Below, piece by piece: positions 1 to 12,600 of a stretch of DNA of 64,000 nt. The DNA is taken from the NCBI GenBank assembly GCA_038496675.1, contig CM076660.1:17022182-17086181 (forward strand). Reading direction: 5' to 3'. Below the pieces are notes generated by a model. The model searched no databases and was not told the origin of the DNA. It was given only the letters and a program-made list of their open reading frames with translations. The stretch is from Rachycentron canadum (taxonomy: Eukaryota > Chordata > Actinopteri > Carangiformes > Rachycentridae). Position 1 is the first letter of the stretch, and each line of letters begins with the position of its first letter. A program made the position numbers and the translations under genes.

Positions 1-1850
1 CATTAAATATAGACAAGGGGGAGAAAAATAGACGGAGGAAACACTGCGTCACGCTCTGCCCCAACATTTCCTCAGTTCAGTGGAGTGAGAAACAAAAAGC
101 TCGGTCTTCACAAGCAAACTGCACACTTACATAAGCTGTTTCAGAGTCTTCTCTTGATAGAGTTGACCACGTCCCTGGGCGGTCACTTGCCTATAAGACA
201 CAGACCCTTTTGGTTCTCTTTCAGGAGCGATCACTCCTCAGATCTGATGGGTTCATCACCAGGGTGACAAAAAAAAATGTGCATTCAGGATTACAGAAGG
301 GGCCCAAAGCGCGATTAATATTATTACTGTAGACACAAAGTCTTCTGGGATAGCCTGTGTTTTTCATTATCCTTTCCCATAAACATGCTTGGATATACAG
401 TAGATGTACATCAGGGGACTTAATATATATTAAAGAAATGTATCAACCATAGTGCAGAGACGAAGCACTCCCTTATCCCAACGCCACCCACTCAATCCTC
501 CAGTTTTCATCCATAAGAGTGATGTGCAGGCATTACTCTACAATAATAACATTAGTATTTGAAATAATATCCATTAACACTTTCATATGATGACTGTGGC
601 ACCGACTATAGAAAAACACATCAGAAAGTTTAGAGCAGCCAACGCTCAGGTCAGGAGGCAGATGCACCTATTTAATACTGACGCTGTGCTTCTGATGTTT
701 AAGTTGTGATATGACATCTTGCAAGAGCACATGTAGTGATAATAGTGTCTGATTTCAAAGTTAAGCGCTGTTGGTTTCAAACGACTATAAATGTCAGTTT
801 TACGCATGTTTGTTATCACAATAGGAAGAACATGCTGCAGTTGTTGATCAGAACTAATTGTTGATAAAACCACAAAGATCTAGGCTCCAGCCATAAACCA
901 TGAACCACCAACCTTAAACCATCTGCTTTTTCTTTTTCACCCGTCTGTTTGTCGGATCGTGGGCTCGAGAAACAGCAAAAGACACTGACTGAGAGAGCGA
1001 GGAAGCACCAATGCGAGAATAGGAGGGGGAGCACGGAGGAGAGAGGGAGGGTACAGTGGTGGCTGCTGGCGTTCTCTGCAGCACAGATCTGCTGAAAGCA
1101 CCAGAGCAGAGCTCCTGCACAGACCACAGCCGCAGGGCTCCCACTGCAGTTCAGAGGAAAACGTCGCACAGAAATAAATACTGGAGGAAGAATCTGACAC
1201 CTCACCACACTACAAGACACAGAGCAGGAGGAGAAGACACAAGAGGAGGAGGGAAGGACTGGACAAGGTTTACTGCTTTTTCTTGGTTAAACCAGAACTT
1301 CCAGTGCACTCGGCTCTTCACATTCTACTTCTGGACTGTTTAATAATTGATCTTCTGACTTTAGTTATGGGATGCAACTTTGCTTTTTTATTTATTTTTT
1401 TTTAAAGTTTGACCTCAAAGAATTTTAATTTTCAGCCAACATTTCTAACTCTCTGGCTGTCTCAGCAGCTCCGGCTGTATCTGTCTCCCAGTCTGTGTGT
1501 GTTAGTTTCTGTGGGTGTGTGAGCATCCCTTTCTGAGTGAATGACACGTACCAGGGTCAGTTAACAGGTGCACCTGTGTGTATGAGCAAGTGAATACACG
1601 TTGTTTTGATTTTAAGCTTCACTACAAAAGCTTAATTTTGCATATGACTGAGTATTTATCTCAATTTTTACTTCTTGCTCCACCTGGGATGACATTTCAA
1701 AAAAACTACTGACTGAGGCAGCCTCTTCTTTGCTTTAAGGACCTCACTACATATCGATACTGCAGGAACCTTGTGGAGGCAAAGCTTTTTTTTTTTTGTA
1801 TTCTGGAGGAAGCAGTTTTTCTCTGGTGAAGCTCCTGCCTCTACCTCAGG
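1..1850. other. Upstream/5' region of kcnip1, no coding gene recognised
   Basis: No exon of a recognisable protein is seen here. The ORFs of 60-134 codons on both strands resemble no family and overlap each other. Roughly 950-1260 is richer in G and C, with purine-rich blocks and several CpGs. It lies 600-900 bases before the first kcnip1 coding exon, so it is a reasonable place for the promoter and 5' untranslated exon of the long-range isoform. That assignment is inferred from position; no TATA box or transcript start can be proven. Confidence 0.4.
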
Positions 1851-1938
1851 ATGGCTGGCTGTACCAGCCGTTGCAGGCAGGGTGTGCTCAAACTAATCCA
1901 GTCCCTGCAGAGATTGGTCTCAGGAACCCTCACAAAAG
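1851..1938 (+). CDS. kcnip1: kcnip1 alternative first coding exon (hydrophobic, Cys-containing N-terminus)
   Basis: The ATG at 1851 opens a 29-codon exon beginning MAGCTSRCRQG and ending in GTLTK plus one G before a GTACTG donor at 1939. The phase-1 end joins exactly to the shared exon at 13618 (G plus AT gives Asp), producing TLTK-DKTDDELEM. From memory, a mammalian KChIP1 isoform also starts with M-x-G-C-x-x-R-C and ends in GTL(S/T)K before the same junction; the cysteines at residues 4 and 8 are at matching places. The segment is basic and amphipathic and could be S-acylated, unlike the N-myristoylation signal of the other first exon. This isoform would be 225 residues. Splicing over 11.7 kb is inferred, not seen in RNA. 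Confidence 0.82.
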
Positions 1939-3421
1939 GTACTGTAGCTTTTTTTTTTTTTACCCTTACACAAATGCACTCACATATCTCACTAACGTGT
2001 GCATTTGCAGTTCATGGCTTTTTCCATGTGTACTTGATGATATGCGACACGATTTTGTCAAGTAATCTGTGATCCACTGATGTTTTCACACAACGCTGAA
2101 AAACACAATTGGTGTGTCTCAAACTGCTGTGGTCCCTCCAGCCTCACACTGCTTTTACTTTACAACTTACAACTTTGTCCTAATAGGTCCCATGTCCATG
2201 TTGTTGACTATTGTATCCTGATGTATTTGGACACGATCAAGATTCAACTTCCCACAACTGCAAAGATGATGAGCACAGCCTCATGCCATGTTCATCATCT
2301 GTGTCTGTTTGCCGTGTTTCTACTGTCGCAGTCACTGAGCAAAACACAGATTAGAAAATGCATAAATTGTGGCCATGAAGTGGTGCACGTGTTTGGCAAG
2401 ATTGGCATGATTGGTGTTAAGAGTCAAGAAAACATTTCCCACATTATTATAATTATTAATAAGCACCTTGACTGTTAATACAGAGCAGGTTTGGTCCACT
2501 GATTCATTCTCTTGAAACCAAGTTCTCTAAGAGGTCAGAGACCAGGGCTAACAGAGTGTCACTACACTTGACTTTGCATCTGCTAACAAAAACTACAAAA
2601 ACATTTAACTTGTAGCTGAAATGCTCAGAGGCAAAATTTCACACAACCTCATCAAAGTATCATGTTCACTATCATGCGCAAACAGACGCACATCCATCAC
2701 AGCACTGGCATTACAGACATCACACTTCGCTTTCGAAGCAAAGGTCATGTGGAACATGTGGGCAGGTTGACGAAATCCGAGGCTGCGGTCCGGTTTATTC
2801 TGTGATCAGTTGGGCTTTGCTGCGTGAAAGGGAACTGTCCTATTCAGCTGGTGCTTGCACTTCTTTAAAACCATGTGTGTGGTCACCTTTAAGAGCCAAA
2901 CGATGAGGTCATGTTTGCGTCATCCACAGCGCACCCCGTGGGCAACATTTGTGATAAACTCTCAGCCTCTTGCCGTGTTCATCATCTTTGTGTTAAAAGC
3001 CCTGGCTCTCACTCTCTCTCTCTCTCTCCTCATGACCTCCCTCATCCTAAAAGTTACTTTTCACCTCAGCAGCAAAGAAACAAACGCTGAGTCAGAGTGC
3101 AGCTGTAAGTCCGTCACGAGTGGCTTGATATAAATGTAAAACTAAACCCACACACAAATACGGCACAGGAATCATTTGTGCTGTTGCAGGCAGCAGTGCA
3201 TTTATAGTCTCCCTGTGAATCATGAACTGCAGGCCTGTGCATTTTTCTCTACCATTTGTCTCCTCCTGTTGTTTATTTTCCAGGCAGAAACATTTAGATA
3301 GTCTTACAATGTAGCTATAAATCATTTGTAAGCAGATCCACTGCCTGGAACTGATTTTTAACAGAGCAGTGAAGCTTACTTAGGCAGTAACGTCGACATA
3401 TTCACAAATAGAAACCTCGTA

Positions 3422-3443
3422 TATATGTGTGTGTGTGTTTGTT

Positions 3444-3479
<36 letters not shown>
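3422..3479 (+). repeat. TG then TA microsatellite
   Basis: A TG run followed by about 16 TA units inside the first kcnip1 intron. Confidence 0.95.
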
Positions 3480-3482
<3 letters not shown>

Positions 3483-6400
3483 CTTATGTGTTTTATGTTC
3501 AATGACCCTGTTTGTGTATTTTCCCACTGTCAAAAATGAGCGCAGCTGACAAGAGCAACAACGTCACTGCCTCCTATATGATACAGAGATTTGTTTTAGC
3601 TTCATACTGATCAACCGACCAAACTTTCACAGACAACATACTACATGTCATGTCACCTGTGATGTTGGTGTCCAGTAGAGTTGTGCAATGTCCACGGTTA
3701 AAATCAGCTTTAAAAACACCTCTGGTATAATGTGCATTCACATAGAATTCCTTTGGTATTATTTGTGTTTGATGCCATAAAAAAAATAGAGTGAAAGCAG
3801 CTCTGCTCTAAACTGGTGGCTTACTCAGCTACTGTGCTATTCTAGAAATAATACCACCTACTCGTGGCTGCATGGGTTGTCAATCTAGGTCATGCGATGC
3901 AGCCACATATCTGTGATGTTTAAGATCCATCCTTTTATATAACAAAGGAATATTCAAACAGTACTTTAAGCGTCTTGGACTCATTAGCAAAGTAGAGCGA
4001 GGATGGGATTCACATCTTTAGAAGAACAAAGAGGAAGTTTGATCTCTGTCTCTCTGTCATTGTTTGTAGATGGCAGTAAATTTGCCCTCTGCGTCCTCAA
4101 AGAATGAGGAGTTGATGGAAAGGAGTGTGAAGCCTCGCCTGCTCTCTTCACATTGAGCCTCGTGCATATTTGCTGCTTTTCCCTTCATGTGCTTTGCTGA
4201 TTGCAGCTCATGGGACTGACCTTTTACTTACTTGAGGTTAAGATGTCTGTATATGTGGCACCTCAGGAGTCGTATCTTCACGTAATCCCATAATTAAATG
4301 TCATTGAGTTAATTAAGTTTCTTTAGTCTAGATATCAAGTTATAAAATGGGGCCCTTTGATTCCACCATAGTTTTATTTTAAAGTTGTGGACAGCTTTAA
4401 TTTAGCAATGAATTAAAGCCTCAGAAAGAAATTTAATATCTCTGATGAAATTGTCGAGTCATAAACGAAAGTAATCCTCACATAAACAATGTTTATGAGT
4501 TATAGAACACTATAAATACAAGAAATCACTTCTCATTAGCTCAGCTATAAACTAAAAAGACAAGTAGATGCATAATAAGTGTGAAAAAAAGTCTGAGTCG
4601 TAATTTTTGCGCCACATAAATTTGCAGGGCGCTTGCATACATCAGTGAAGAGTTTGAGTTGGAAGAAAATTACCATTTGTGTTTCATGTTTTTTAACCAA
4701 ATGTCTAAACCTGACAGCAAATCTTGGACCGACTTTGAGACCTAGTTGTGGTTTTTGACAACAAGTTCACAGATTAAAAGATCCAAATCCAAATTTGTGT
4801 TTAGATTTTTAGCAACAAGGCTGCATCACAGATAGATGGCGACTTTGCTTAAGTATATTTTCAATCAGACATGATCTCACGTGGAGCTCACAGTATGCGT
4901 GACTTAGTCTTTGTTCTGTCACTGTGGCCGTGGTTGCATTTCGGATCGAAAGGTTTTTCTGCACAATTTACTCACAATTGAGCCTCAGAGCGTCCTCTCT
5001 GCAGACTGTAGCAGCAGCTATCATATGCATGGAAGAAGACATGAAAATATGCATATTCAGCTTCACGCACGCAAGAGTGTCAGGCAGACTGAAAAATGCA
5101 AGTCCCCAAGTCTCAGCACACATGATTCTCCAGTAGTCGGCTTTATTATGCATATTTTCCTGCACACACTTATATAGTATGTATATATAGTGATATGAAC
5201 CATAAAACTCTGCTTGTTCACTTTGGGTGCTCTACATAAAAACTCAGCAGTGTTTACTGAATATTCATTTGTAGACATTTAAACCCTGTGATCTGGAGCT
5301 TCAGAGCTGAGGGAACATGTGGGAGAGATCTGCCTCAGGCCTCACTGTGGCTGACACTCGCTCTTATTCATCGATCCCCATAGTATTTATCCCATACTAG
5401 ATAGTCCTGTCTCATCTCACATTAACATTTGTTTTGTTGAGCAAGAGAAAGAAACAACAAACCTGATGTATTATCTTGAAAAAAAACTAAAGCAGCAGGG
5501 GGTAAAAAAATAAAAAAGAAAAGTTTTTTCTCCTGCAGGAAACATATTGAGACAGTGTTCAAAGTTCTTTGGGGATGTGACTGATGTGTCTGACCGATAA
5601 GTCTGGAGACAACTGGAAGACAAGGTGGCCTGGCTTTGACTGCACTTGAGGCACATGTCGCTAATTCAGGCCCCCGATTGTAGATATCCATACATCCTAA
5701 ATCCTTAATTCACAACATTTAATGTCACTGCTTTTTTGGTTTTCCTGGAAAAAAAGAGGTGCTATAATATGTGACATAAAAGAATATATTATGGTTTTAT
5801 GTATTTTTTTGCATTTTGAGTAAAAATGGTGATTGTCTTAATCTTTTCTTGTGCTTCTTTTGCTTTTGCACCATCTCGCATGTCGACCCAGGTCCAATTG
5901 GAGACAGCATGAGCGCAGGTGAAGGCAGAAACTCGCTCACGGTGCACCCGTCTCTCGCTATTCCAAGTCACACGTGTCCTCTAAGTGCATAACCTTGCAG
6001 CAAGAGCCACATCCTCCCGTACTGCAGGGACAGATCCAGACCTATGGCTCGTGCACATAGCTCCGTTTGGGCCAGAACGATGGCAGCGTTACCCAGCATC
6101 CCCCTGCGTTTGTGAACTTTACTTCCCCAAAAAATGTCCTTTCGTCCCCCCTCTTGTCGTCTGCAGCTGTGAACCAAGCTGACAGTGTCTCTGCTTTTAA
6201 TTTTTTACATCGCCTCACTACACACTTTTATGTAACTGCCTTCTTCTGGATTTATTTTTATCTCGTCCCTCCTCTCTGTGTGTGTTTCACTCTCCATGTT
6301 AATTCTCTTCAGCCTCATTGCTTCACTGTCTGATAATTAAGGACAAAATCCCCTGTTAATAGAAGTATGTGATGCGATGAGTGTTGATGGCTGGGTGATG

Positions 6401-7100
6401 TGTTTAGTCGTGTAGCGTAGAGTGTGTTACTACCTACGTTGTTACAGGTCGTTGTACTTTTTGCACCACTAATTTTTGCTTTTGAGTTTAGTTGAGATTA
6501 AAATGTGGATGCATTGGTGTCACAAGCTGATGGTTTAATGCGGATGTACTGTGCTCTGCTGCCACCTCTTGTTCAAAGAGAAGCACCACAAGCGCTCTGT
6601 GCTGACGAGGTTTTTCAGCTGTTTATTCCTGCAGTTATTTCAGTGTTTGCTCAGTTTGCTTTTTGAAAACTTAGCTTTATTTCCCACTTGTGCTCATCAG
6701 ACATCGCAGGTTCGTGTGACTGAGTGCTGTGTGGAAGAGAACAGGACTCTGTACTTTCATTATATTCAATTTAACTTAAGTTATCCTTCAAAACAAGACG
6801 AGGACAAAAGAAAAAACATACATTAATATTATTGTTCGAGGTGTGGTCTTGAATTTAATTTTGACACAGACGTTCTGATTCATACTGTATGTGTCATAAT
6901 GCAGTTGCATTGTCCAAGTGTCCTCATTTTCATTGATAGCTAAACATTTCATGATAAATAATAATAATAAATACAGGCCTTTTTCAAAATTGTCTCCTTT
7001 GAGCCACAACATGAGCCATCCAGATAAACAGACCCCACCCCCTCCACTTAGTCATACAGATGAATGTTAGTTCAGGTGAAGAACTGATGCCGACTCAAAT

Positions 7101-7200
7101 CTCCTATTGGCCCCCGAAACAGCCGTAGGACGTGCAAAGGATCATGGGATTGACACCTGGAAATCACAATAAAAGGTGTGTGAGTGTGCGCGGATCACAG
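7101..7200 (+). promoter_or_regulatory. Promoter-like block (inverted CCAAT plus TATA-like box)
   Basis: An ATTGG (inverted CCAAT) at 7106-7110 is followed 58 bases later by AATAAAAGG at 7168-7176, a TATA-like element. CpG-containing sequence and pyrimidine-rich sequence follow. The spacing is typical of a vertebrate core promoter, and the block lies between two alternative first exons of kcnip1. No coding exon with a good donor was recognised directly downstream, so this could be chance. Confidence 0.25.
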
Positions 7201-8740
7201 ACGTGTGCTCGTCCTGTCTCAGCTCTCTCCCTTTCTCTCGTTAATCTTTCACCTTTTCAGCCGCAGCTATCACACAGTCCCGTCTGCTGGCGCTGGTGAG
7301 CCGACTTATGTAGCTCATGAACCGGTGAAGAGATAACGAAGAGATTATGAAGTCAGGCCGCGGCGCAGTGTCCTCTGTGCTTGTCACAGTGCAGGGTGAT
7401 ACGGTGCAGAAAGGCAGTTCCAGATGGCAAACATCTGTCACAAGGATTACATTGGGTTACTTATAGTGATCTGAATACTTAACTCTCCATCTGTACATGT
7501 GTGTTGGTGTATCTGGAGGCTTATTTCTATTTTTGGGGGGGGGGGTTGTTTAAACATCTGTGATGGCACTTTGAATTTATATTCATGCTTCCCTGTCTTG
7601 GAGACACTACCAGGGTTTTTTCCTGGAAGTGCAAAGAATGATTTATTTATTTTGATGTGGAACCACTGCCTGAGATGAAATGATCTCTAAAGACGAAATA
7701 CTATTTTATGTTTTATTTTAGTCTGACAATATTTGATTGGGGTAAATAGGACGCAAAAGGGAGAAGTGATGCAAAAAAAAACTCTTAGCGTGAGAGAGGT
7801 GTATATTTATTAGAATTATGCATGACTTTATGTTTAATTAATCAGTGCATGTTTAAGTTCTTACCACAACTCCAACTTGCTGGTTTTATCGCATGACTGC
7901 CTTCAGCAAACCACACACACACAAACACACAACTTAATTTCACCTGCGCACACACAACAACAGTGATTAGCTGAGGTTTCAAGGCTTGAAATGAATAAAT
8001 ATTCAATTTATGCATGACCACGGAGTTAAAGCTCTTAAACTCATGATATAACACATCATCTCTCTCTCTCTTTTAGCTGATCATTGCTCCATTCACATGC
8101 CTTTTGCTCTTCGTACAGTTCGCTCCAAAAGGGCAGGAAGGCAACTTTCAAGAAACAAGAAAGCTGAAACGGCATCGGAAAAATGGCAGTGCATGAATTT
8201 TTTAAACCAAGAGAGGTTTTCTGAAGCAGTCATATATACACAAGGACAGAGTGAGGCAGAGAGAGCATTTACATTTCTGGTCTGCAGCCAGCAGAATATC
8301 TAAGAAGCCATTCACATTTTCTGTGTTTCACTACGCAGCTTCACAGAAACCAAAGCAAATGCCTTTAAAATGTCTTCAGTTATAAGTCAAATGACAGCTT
8401 AAATCCAGAGAGTATCCAGTCTGTAGCTTTTCTCCACAGCTTTTTTCACCACAGTGAGTGATTTTGTTGAAACACTTCACTTCTGCATCCAAGAACCCTG
8501 TGTGATTTTTAATGCTCAGCACTCGCAGGGAAATAAATATTACTCACTCCCACTTCTTTCCTTCCCCCAATGCACACGGTCTAATTTTCTTAAATTGAAG
8601 CAGTTCCATGGTTATTCATTGACACCATTAAACACTCTAATGTTCGTGTTTGTGCTATAATAAAAAAAAAGAAGAAGAAGCTGTAAATATTTCTTCCACA
8701 TTAGAACAAGAGAGCAAGCAGAAGATAGCCATGTTACTGT

Positions 8741-8788
8741 GGACACACACACACACCCACACACATGCGCGCACGCACACACACACAG
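8741..8788 (+). repeat. CA microsatellite, interrupted
   Basis: CA units with CCC and GCGC interruptions; a GT-rich stretch follows at 8900-8935. Confidence 0.9.
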
Positions 8789-9451
8789 TGGTGCAGCCTT
8801 CACAGATAACATACTGTATATCTGCATACTCATTATGGTACAAACGGCTTCATGAAGCAGATAATAAAATGAAGTAGTATTGAACTGAAATTATCAGTGT
8901 GCGTGCATGTGTGTGTGTGTGCACGTATGTGTGTTTGGGGGTGTGGGGGTGGGGGCAGGGGGTGGCATGTGTTAGTGTTGGTGAAAGAGTCATAGTTAAG
9001 AGAAGAAATGAAATGAATGAATAAACGAATGCCCCTCTCTTCTGCTGCCATTCACCCATCAGTTGTGCTTTTAGTGAATCAGTTGCCAGCACTCCACAGT
9101 GAGGCAAGGGCACGAGCAGGCAGGGAACTAAAAAGAGGGGGAAAGGCTGATAGATGAGTAGACTGAGGCACAGAGCAGAGGGAGTGGCACAGAAAGGCAG
9201 GAGCGGCTGATGTGAGTGTGTGTGTTTGTAGAAAGAGATCAGAAATCCAAGAGAATCAGCTGAATGAAGAAAGCCGTCCCTCAGTGACAGACCTGAAACC
9301 AGTGAGAAGACAGAACGGGGGCAAAGCCCCTTTAAGATACAGAGCTGCGGAGGCAGATAAAGACAGAGCGACAGGGTAACAAAATCGTGAAATAAACAGC
9401 GGACTATTACTCTCTGGGTTGTTTGGCCAGCCTGGTTTCCACGGTGACAAC

Positions 9452-9573
9452 ATGGGTGCAGTGGTGGGCACTTTGACCATGCAAACCAAGCAGAGAAGAC
9501 CATCCAGAGGTACGTCAACATTAGTCAGAGAGAGACGGAGACAAGACAAAAGAGCAACAGAAAGCTAGACTAA

Positions 9574-9610
<37 letters not shown>

Positions 9611-12600
9611 ACCTCAATAAAAGGAAAGAAAGATTCAGATAATGATTTGGTCCAATTCTTAATAAGTGCTTGTTTATGTTTGTGGGGGTTATTTTCTATG
9701 TGTTGCAAACATGCACATTTAACATCAGCAAAAATGTGTGTATGTTTACCAGATTTCTGTGAAGTGAAACATTTTAGTGTCCGTGGGAAACCAGCAAAAA
9801 TGGACAGATGTTACATGTAACCAAACTGTATGTAAACGTAAAGTGCATTGACCAGTACCATTTTATCGTTTTCAAATGAAAATAAAAATTCATTGAAGTG
9901 GCAGCAGAACTGTGAGGGGTGAAGCGACACCATAGCTGGGGTGTGAGGTGCAACACTGTGGTCATGATGGAGAGATTACAGTATACCATGGGGTCGGATG
10001 TCCTTGAAGACAACTAGAGAGCAAAATCACTGGCCCTGACTCTATGATTATGTGTGTGTGTGTGTGTGTGTGTGCGTGTGCGTGCGTGTGTGGGTGCCTG
10101 TTGGATGTGTGAGTGAGTGAGTGAGTGAAGGAGAAACAGGGAGCGAATGAGGGTTCAGGGGAGAGCATGTGAATTAACACGCTGCTCACATATCATACCT
10201 CCTTTGGCCGTATGCTTGAGAAGCCTGTTGTCATGGAGACTGGGTTGTAGGGGCATCAGAGGAGAGTGTGAATTGAATGTGATTCAACTCTCGGCCAGGA
10301 TGAGTGATGAATTTACAGTATAGAAGCGCAAGATAGAAGTAAAATGGATGAAGCGGCAACCAAAGCAATTACTCTCTGACAGCAGAGGTAACACCCTACA
10401 AGATGTGGGCGATGCTTTGTGTTGGTCTTTACTCGCCCTTGTTGTGACAAAAAAAAGCTTTTTGAAAGCTGTTGGAGAAAAAAAAAACACACACACACAC
10501 AAGGGTCAACCTGTTTTTTTCCATTAAAGTTTCTGTATTGTTTCCAACCGTGGAGAGGCATGTGACATAAAATAAGGCAAGATAGAAGATTCTCAGAAGG
10601 GAGTACATAAGTGCAACAGCATCACAGGAAACAGGGCAGAGAGGCAGGTCAAAGCATGACACAAATAAAAAATAAGTCAGGGTTAGAGAGCTACATATAT
10701 ACAACATTATACTGTGTCTATTTTCAAAAGCATAGCATGGCTTTTAAAAAAAAATAAATAAAAAAAGGGCCGGCGCATGAGCTGTAGATCTTAAAGCGAC
10801 AGCTGGTGTCGTTCCATGACATGAATACAGATATACAGTTATTCACCTTCTCGGCAAGAGTTAGAGCCAAGGATCGATATCTCTCTCACGTCAAGACGAT
10901 AAGTACGATGATCCATCCAGGAGCCATTAGCTTAGCTTTGCAGGAAGATCAGAAATAAGGGGGGGACCGCCGGCCTGGCACTGTACAACTTGGCCTGACT
11001 TGCAGTTACTCAGTGAGCTTGAAACATTCTTATAGGTTGGATTTTATTACCTTTGATCGGAGTCAGAATTTTTCCAGTCTGCTAAACTGTTACCAGTAAA
11101 TGCCTACTTCTGTAAGGTCAGGTAGCAAAGGGGCAAATATCGCTGTGAGACAGAGTGATCGTGCAGAACATGCAGTACTTTTTACAACAATGTCAACCAC
11201 CCCCATGTTGTTAAGTTGACTTCCATAAGTAACACCTTCCTCCCAATATATGCTGATGAATGTATCAAACTGTAAAATCACTATTTCCCCACTCACAATA
11301 TCTCTTAAAAGGCAGGAGAAGGGTATTTAATATTGGCTCTACAGACCTACACAAATGAAGACCGGTACCTTACATCTAAGCATCATCATCACACACTGGG
11401 AATGGTTACAGAGAGTCTGCAGCATTTCTCTAACGCATAAATCCCTTAGTTTTAATCTGGTGGATGAATAAATCCCTTGGTTTTAATCTGTTGAGTGTAA
11501 TCTATTTTATCATGCGGGAAGATTTTTATTATCACTGAATTAATTGTTGTAATCCCAGGTGGTTTAAAGCCTAGAAGTAACTCGTTAACTCTAAATTTAA
11601 AATCAATACACCCATCTTCTCATCATGCTGCCGAGATCAATAGCGATGCGTTTGTCTTCCATTCTGTCTCATTTTCTCTTGGTTTATATGCTCCAAACAT
11701 ATTGTATAATCCCATCCTGCCACGTGTTGTTCTCTCCTTTTTTTCTTCACGCTCTCCTCCGCCACCTCCTTCTTTCTCCTTTCCCACCTCTCCGTGTCTC
11801 ACCCCTCCTCCTCTCATCAACACCTCGGCCTTTTTCCTTTTCTCACCTTCATTTGACTTCATCTGTCTTTGATCACACTGTTTGAAGCACCCTGGGACTG
11901 GATGAACACACACGTACAGCGAAATGGCACCTTTGTTGTTTTGCTGTCATTGGATGTCAAGATTTTTAATCAATAAAATCGTTTGCCACCTTTTATTTAT
12001 TTATTTAAAATTCACCCAGTATACCCACCGTGGCTCACATTTATCATGGCTGTCCATCTCCATGACAACAGCAGTCAGGGAGCTCAGAGAAAGGTGGACA
12101 GAGGATTAAGGCAAACACATGACCCATATGTGATCAGATGATAACTGACAGTAAATATTCACACTCCTTCCACATTAGAAAACATAAACTGAGGAAATAG
12201 CCTAAGAAATACTAATCTCTCTCACAATTAGCTAATTTCAGAATAAATTGCTTTAATTGGCTGCTATAGTATCTCTGTGTTGCAGTTTTCCTTGCATGTG
12301 GATGCACATACACAGCTGCAGCAGTGGCAATACATTTTCGGTGGACATCTTTATTTGATCCTCTTGCACTTATTAAATGGATGTAGTGCTGAGTATTTAT
12401 GCCCAGGTTTCCTACTGTACTGGAGCTTAAGTGATGCCCCTCAAATGTGAGTGGATAAAAGCGCAAATGTCATTAGATCTCACTGTTGAAAAGTGGACGA
12501 CCAACAGGATAATTGACGTGAAATTCAAATGAAGATAGCCTCTGTCAGATGATGCATGATTCAAAATTCACTGTTGAGGGTTAATCTTGACGCATCTGAT

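Larger units (their letters stand above)
1939..9451 (+). other. kcnip1 intron between the two alternative first exons
   Basis: This 7.5-kb stretch holds no recognisable coding exon. It contains a TG/TA microsatellite near 3420-3480, a promoter-like block near 7100-7200 and a CA/GT-rich zone at 8740-8950. About 9040-9451 precedes the second ATG without a splice requirement and probably includes the 5' UTR and promoter of the myristoylated isoform. Short ORFs here look like noise. Confidence 0.6.

Noticed and set aside
816..1220. 134-codon minus-strand frame with overlapping frames
   Set aside because: Three frames are open over the same GC-richer bases; none resembles a known protein, and the region fits the kcnip1 5' flank better.
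8850..9521. 223-codon open frame on the minus strand
   Set aside because: It is antisense to the kcnip1 first exon and its 5' UTR, is built largely from CA/GT repeats (HTHTHA runs), and has no family resemblance.
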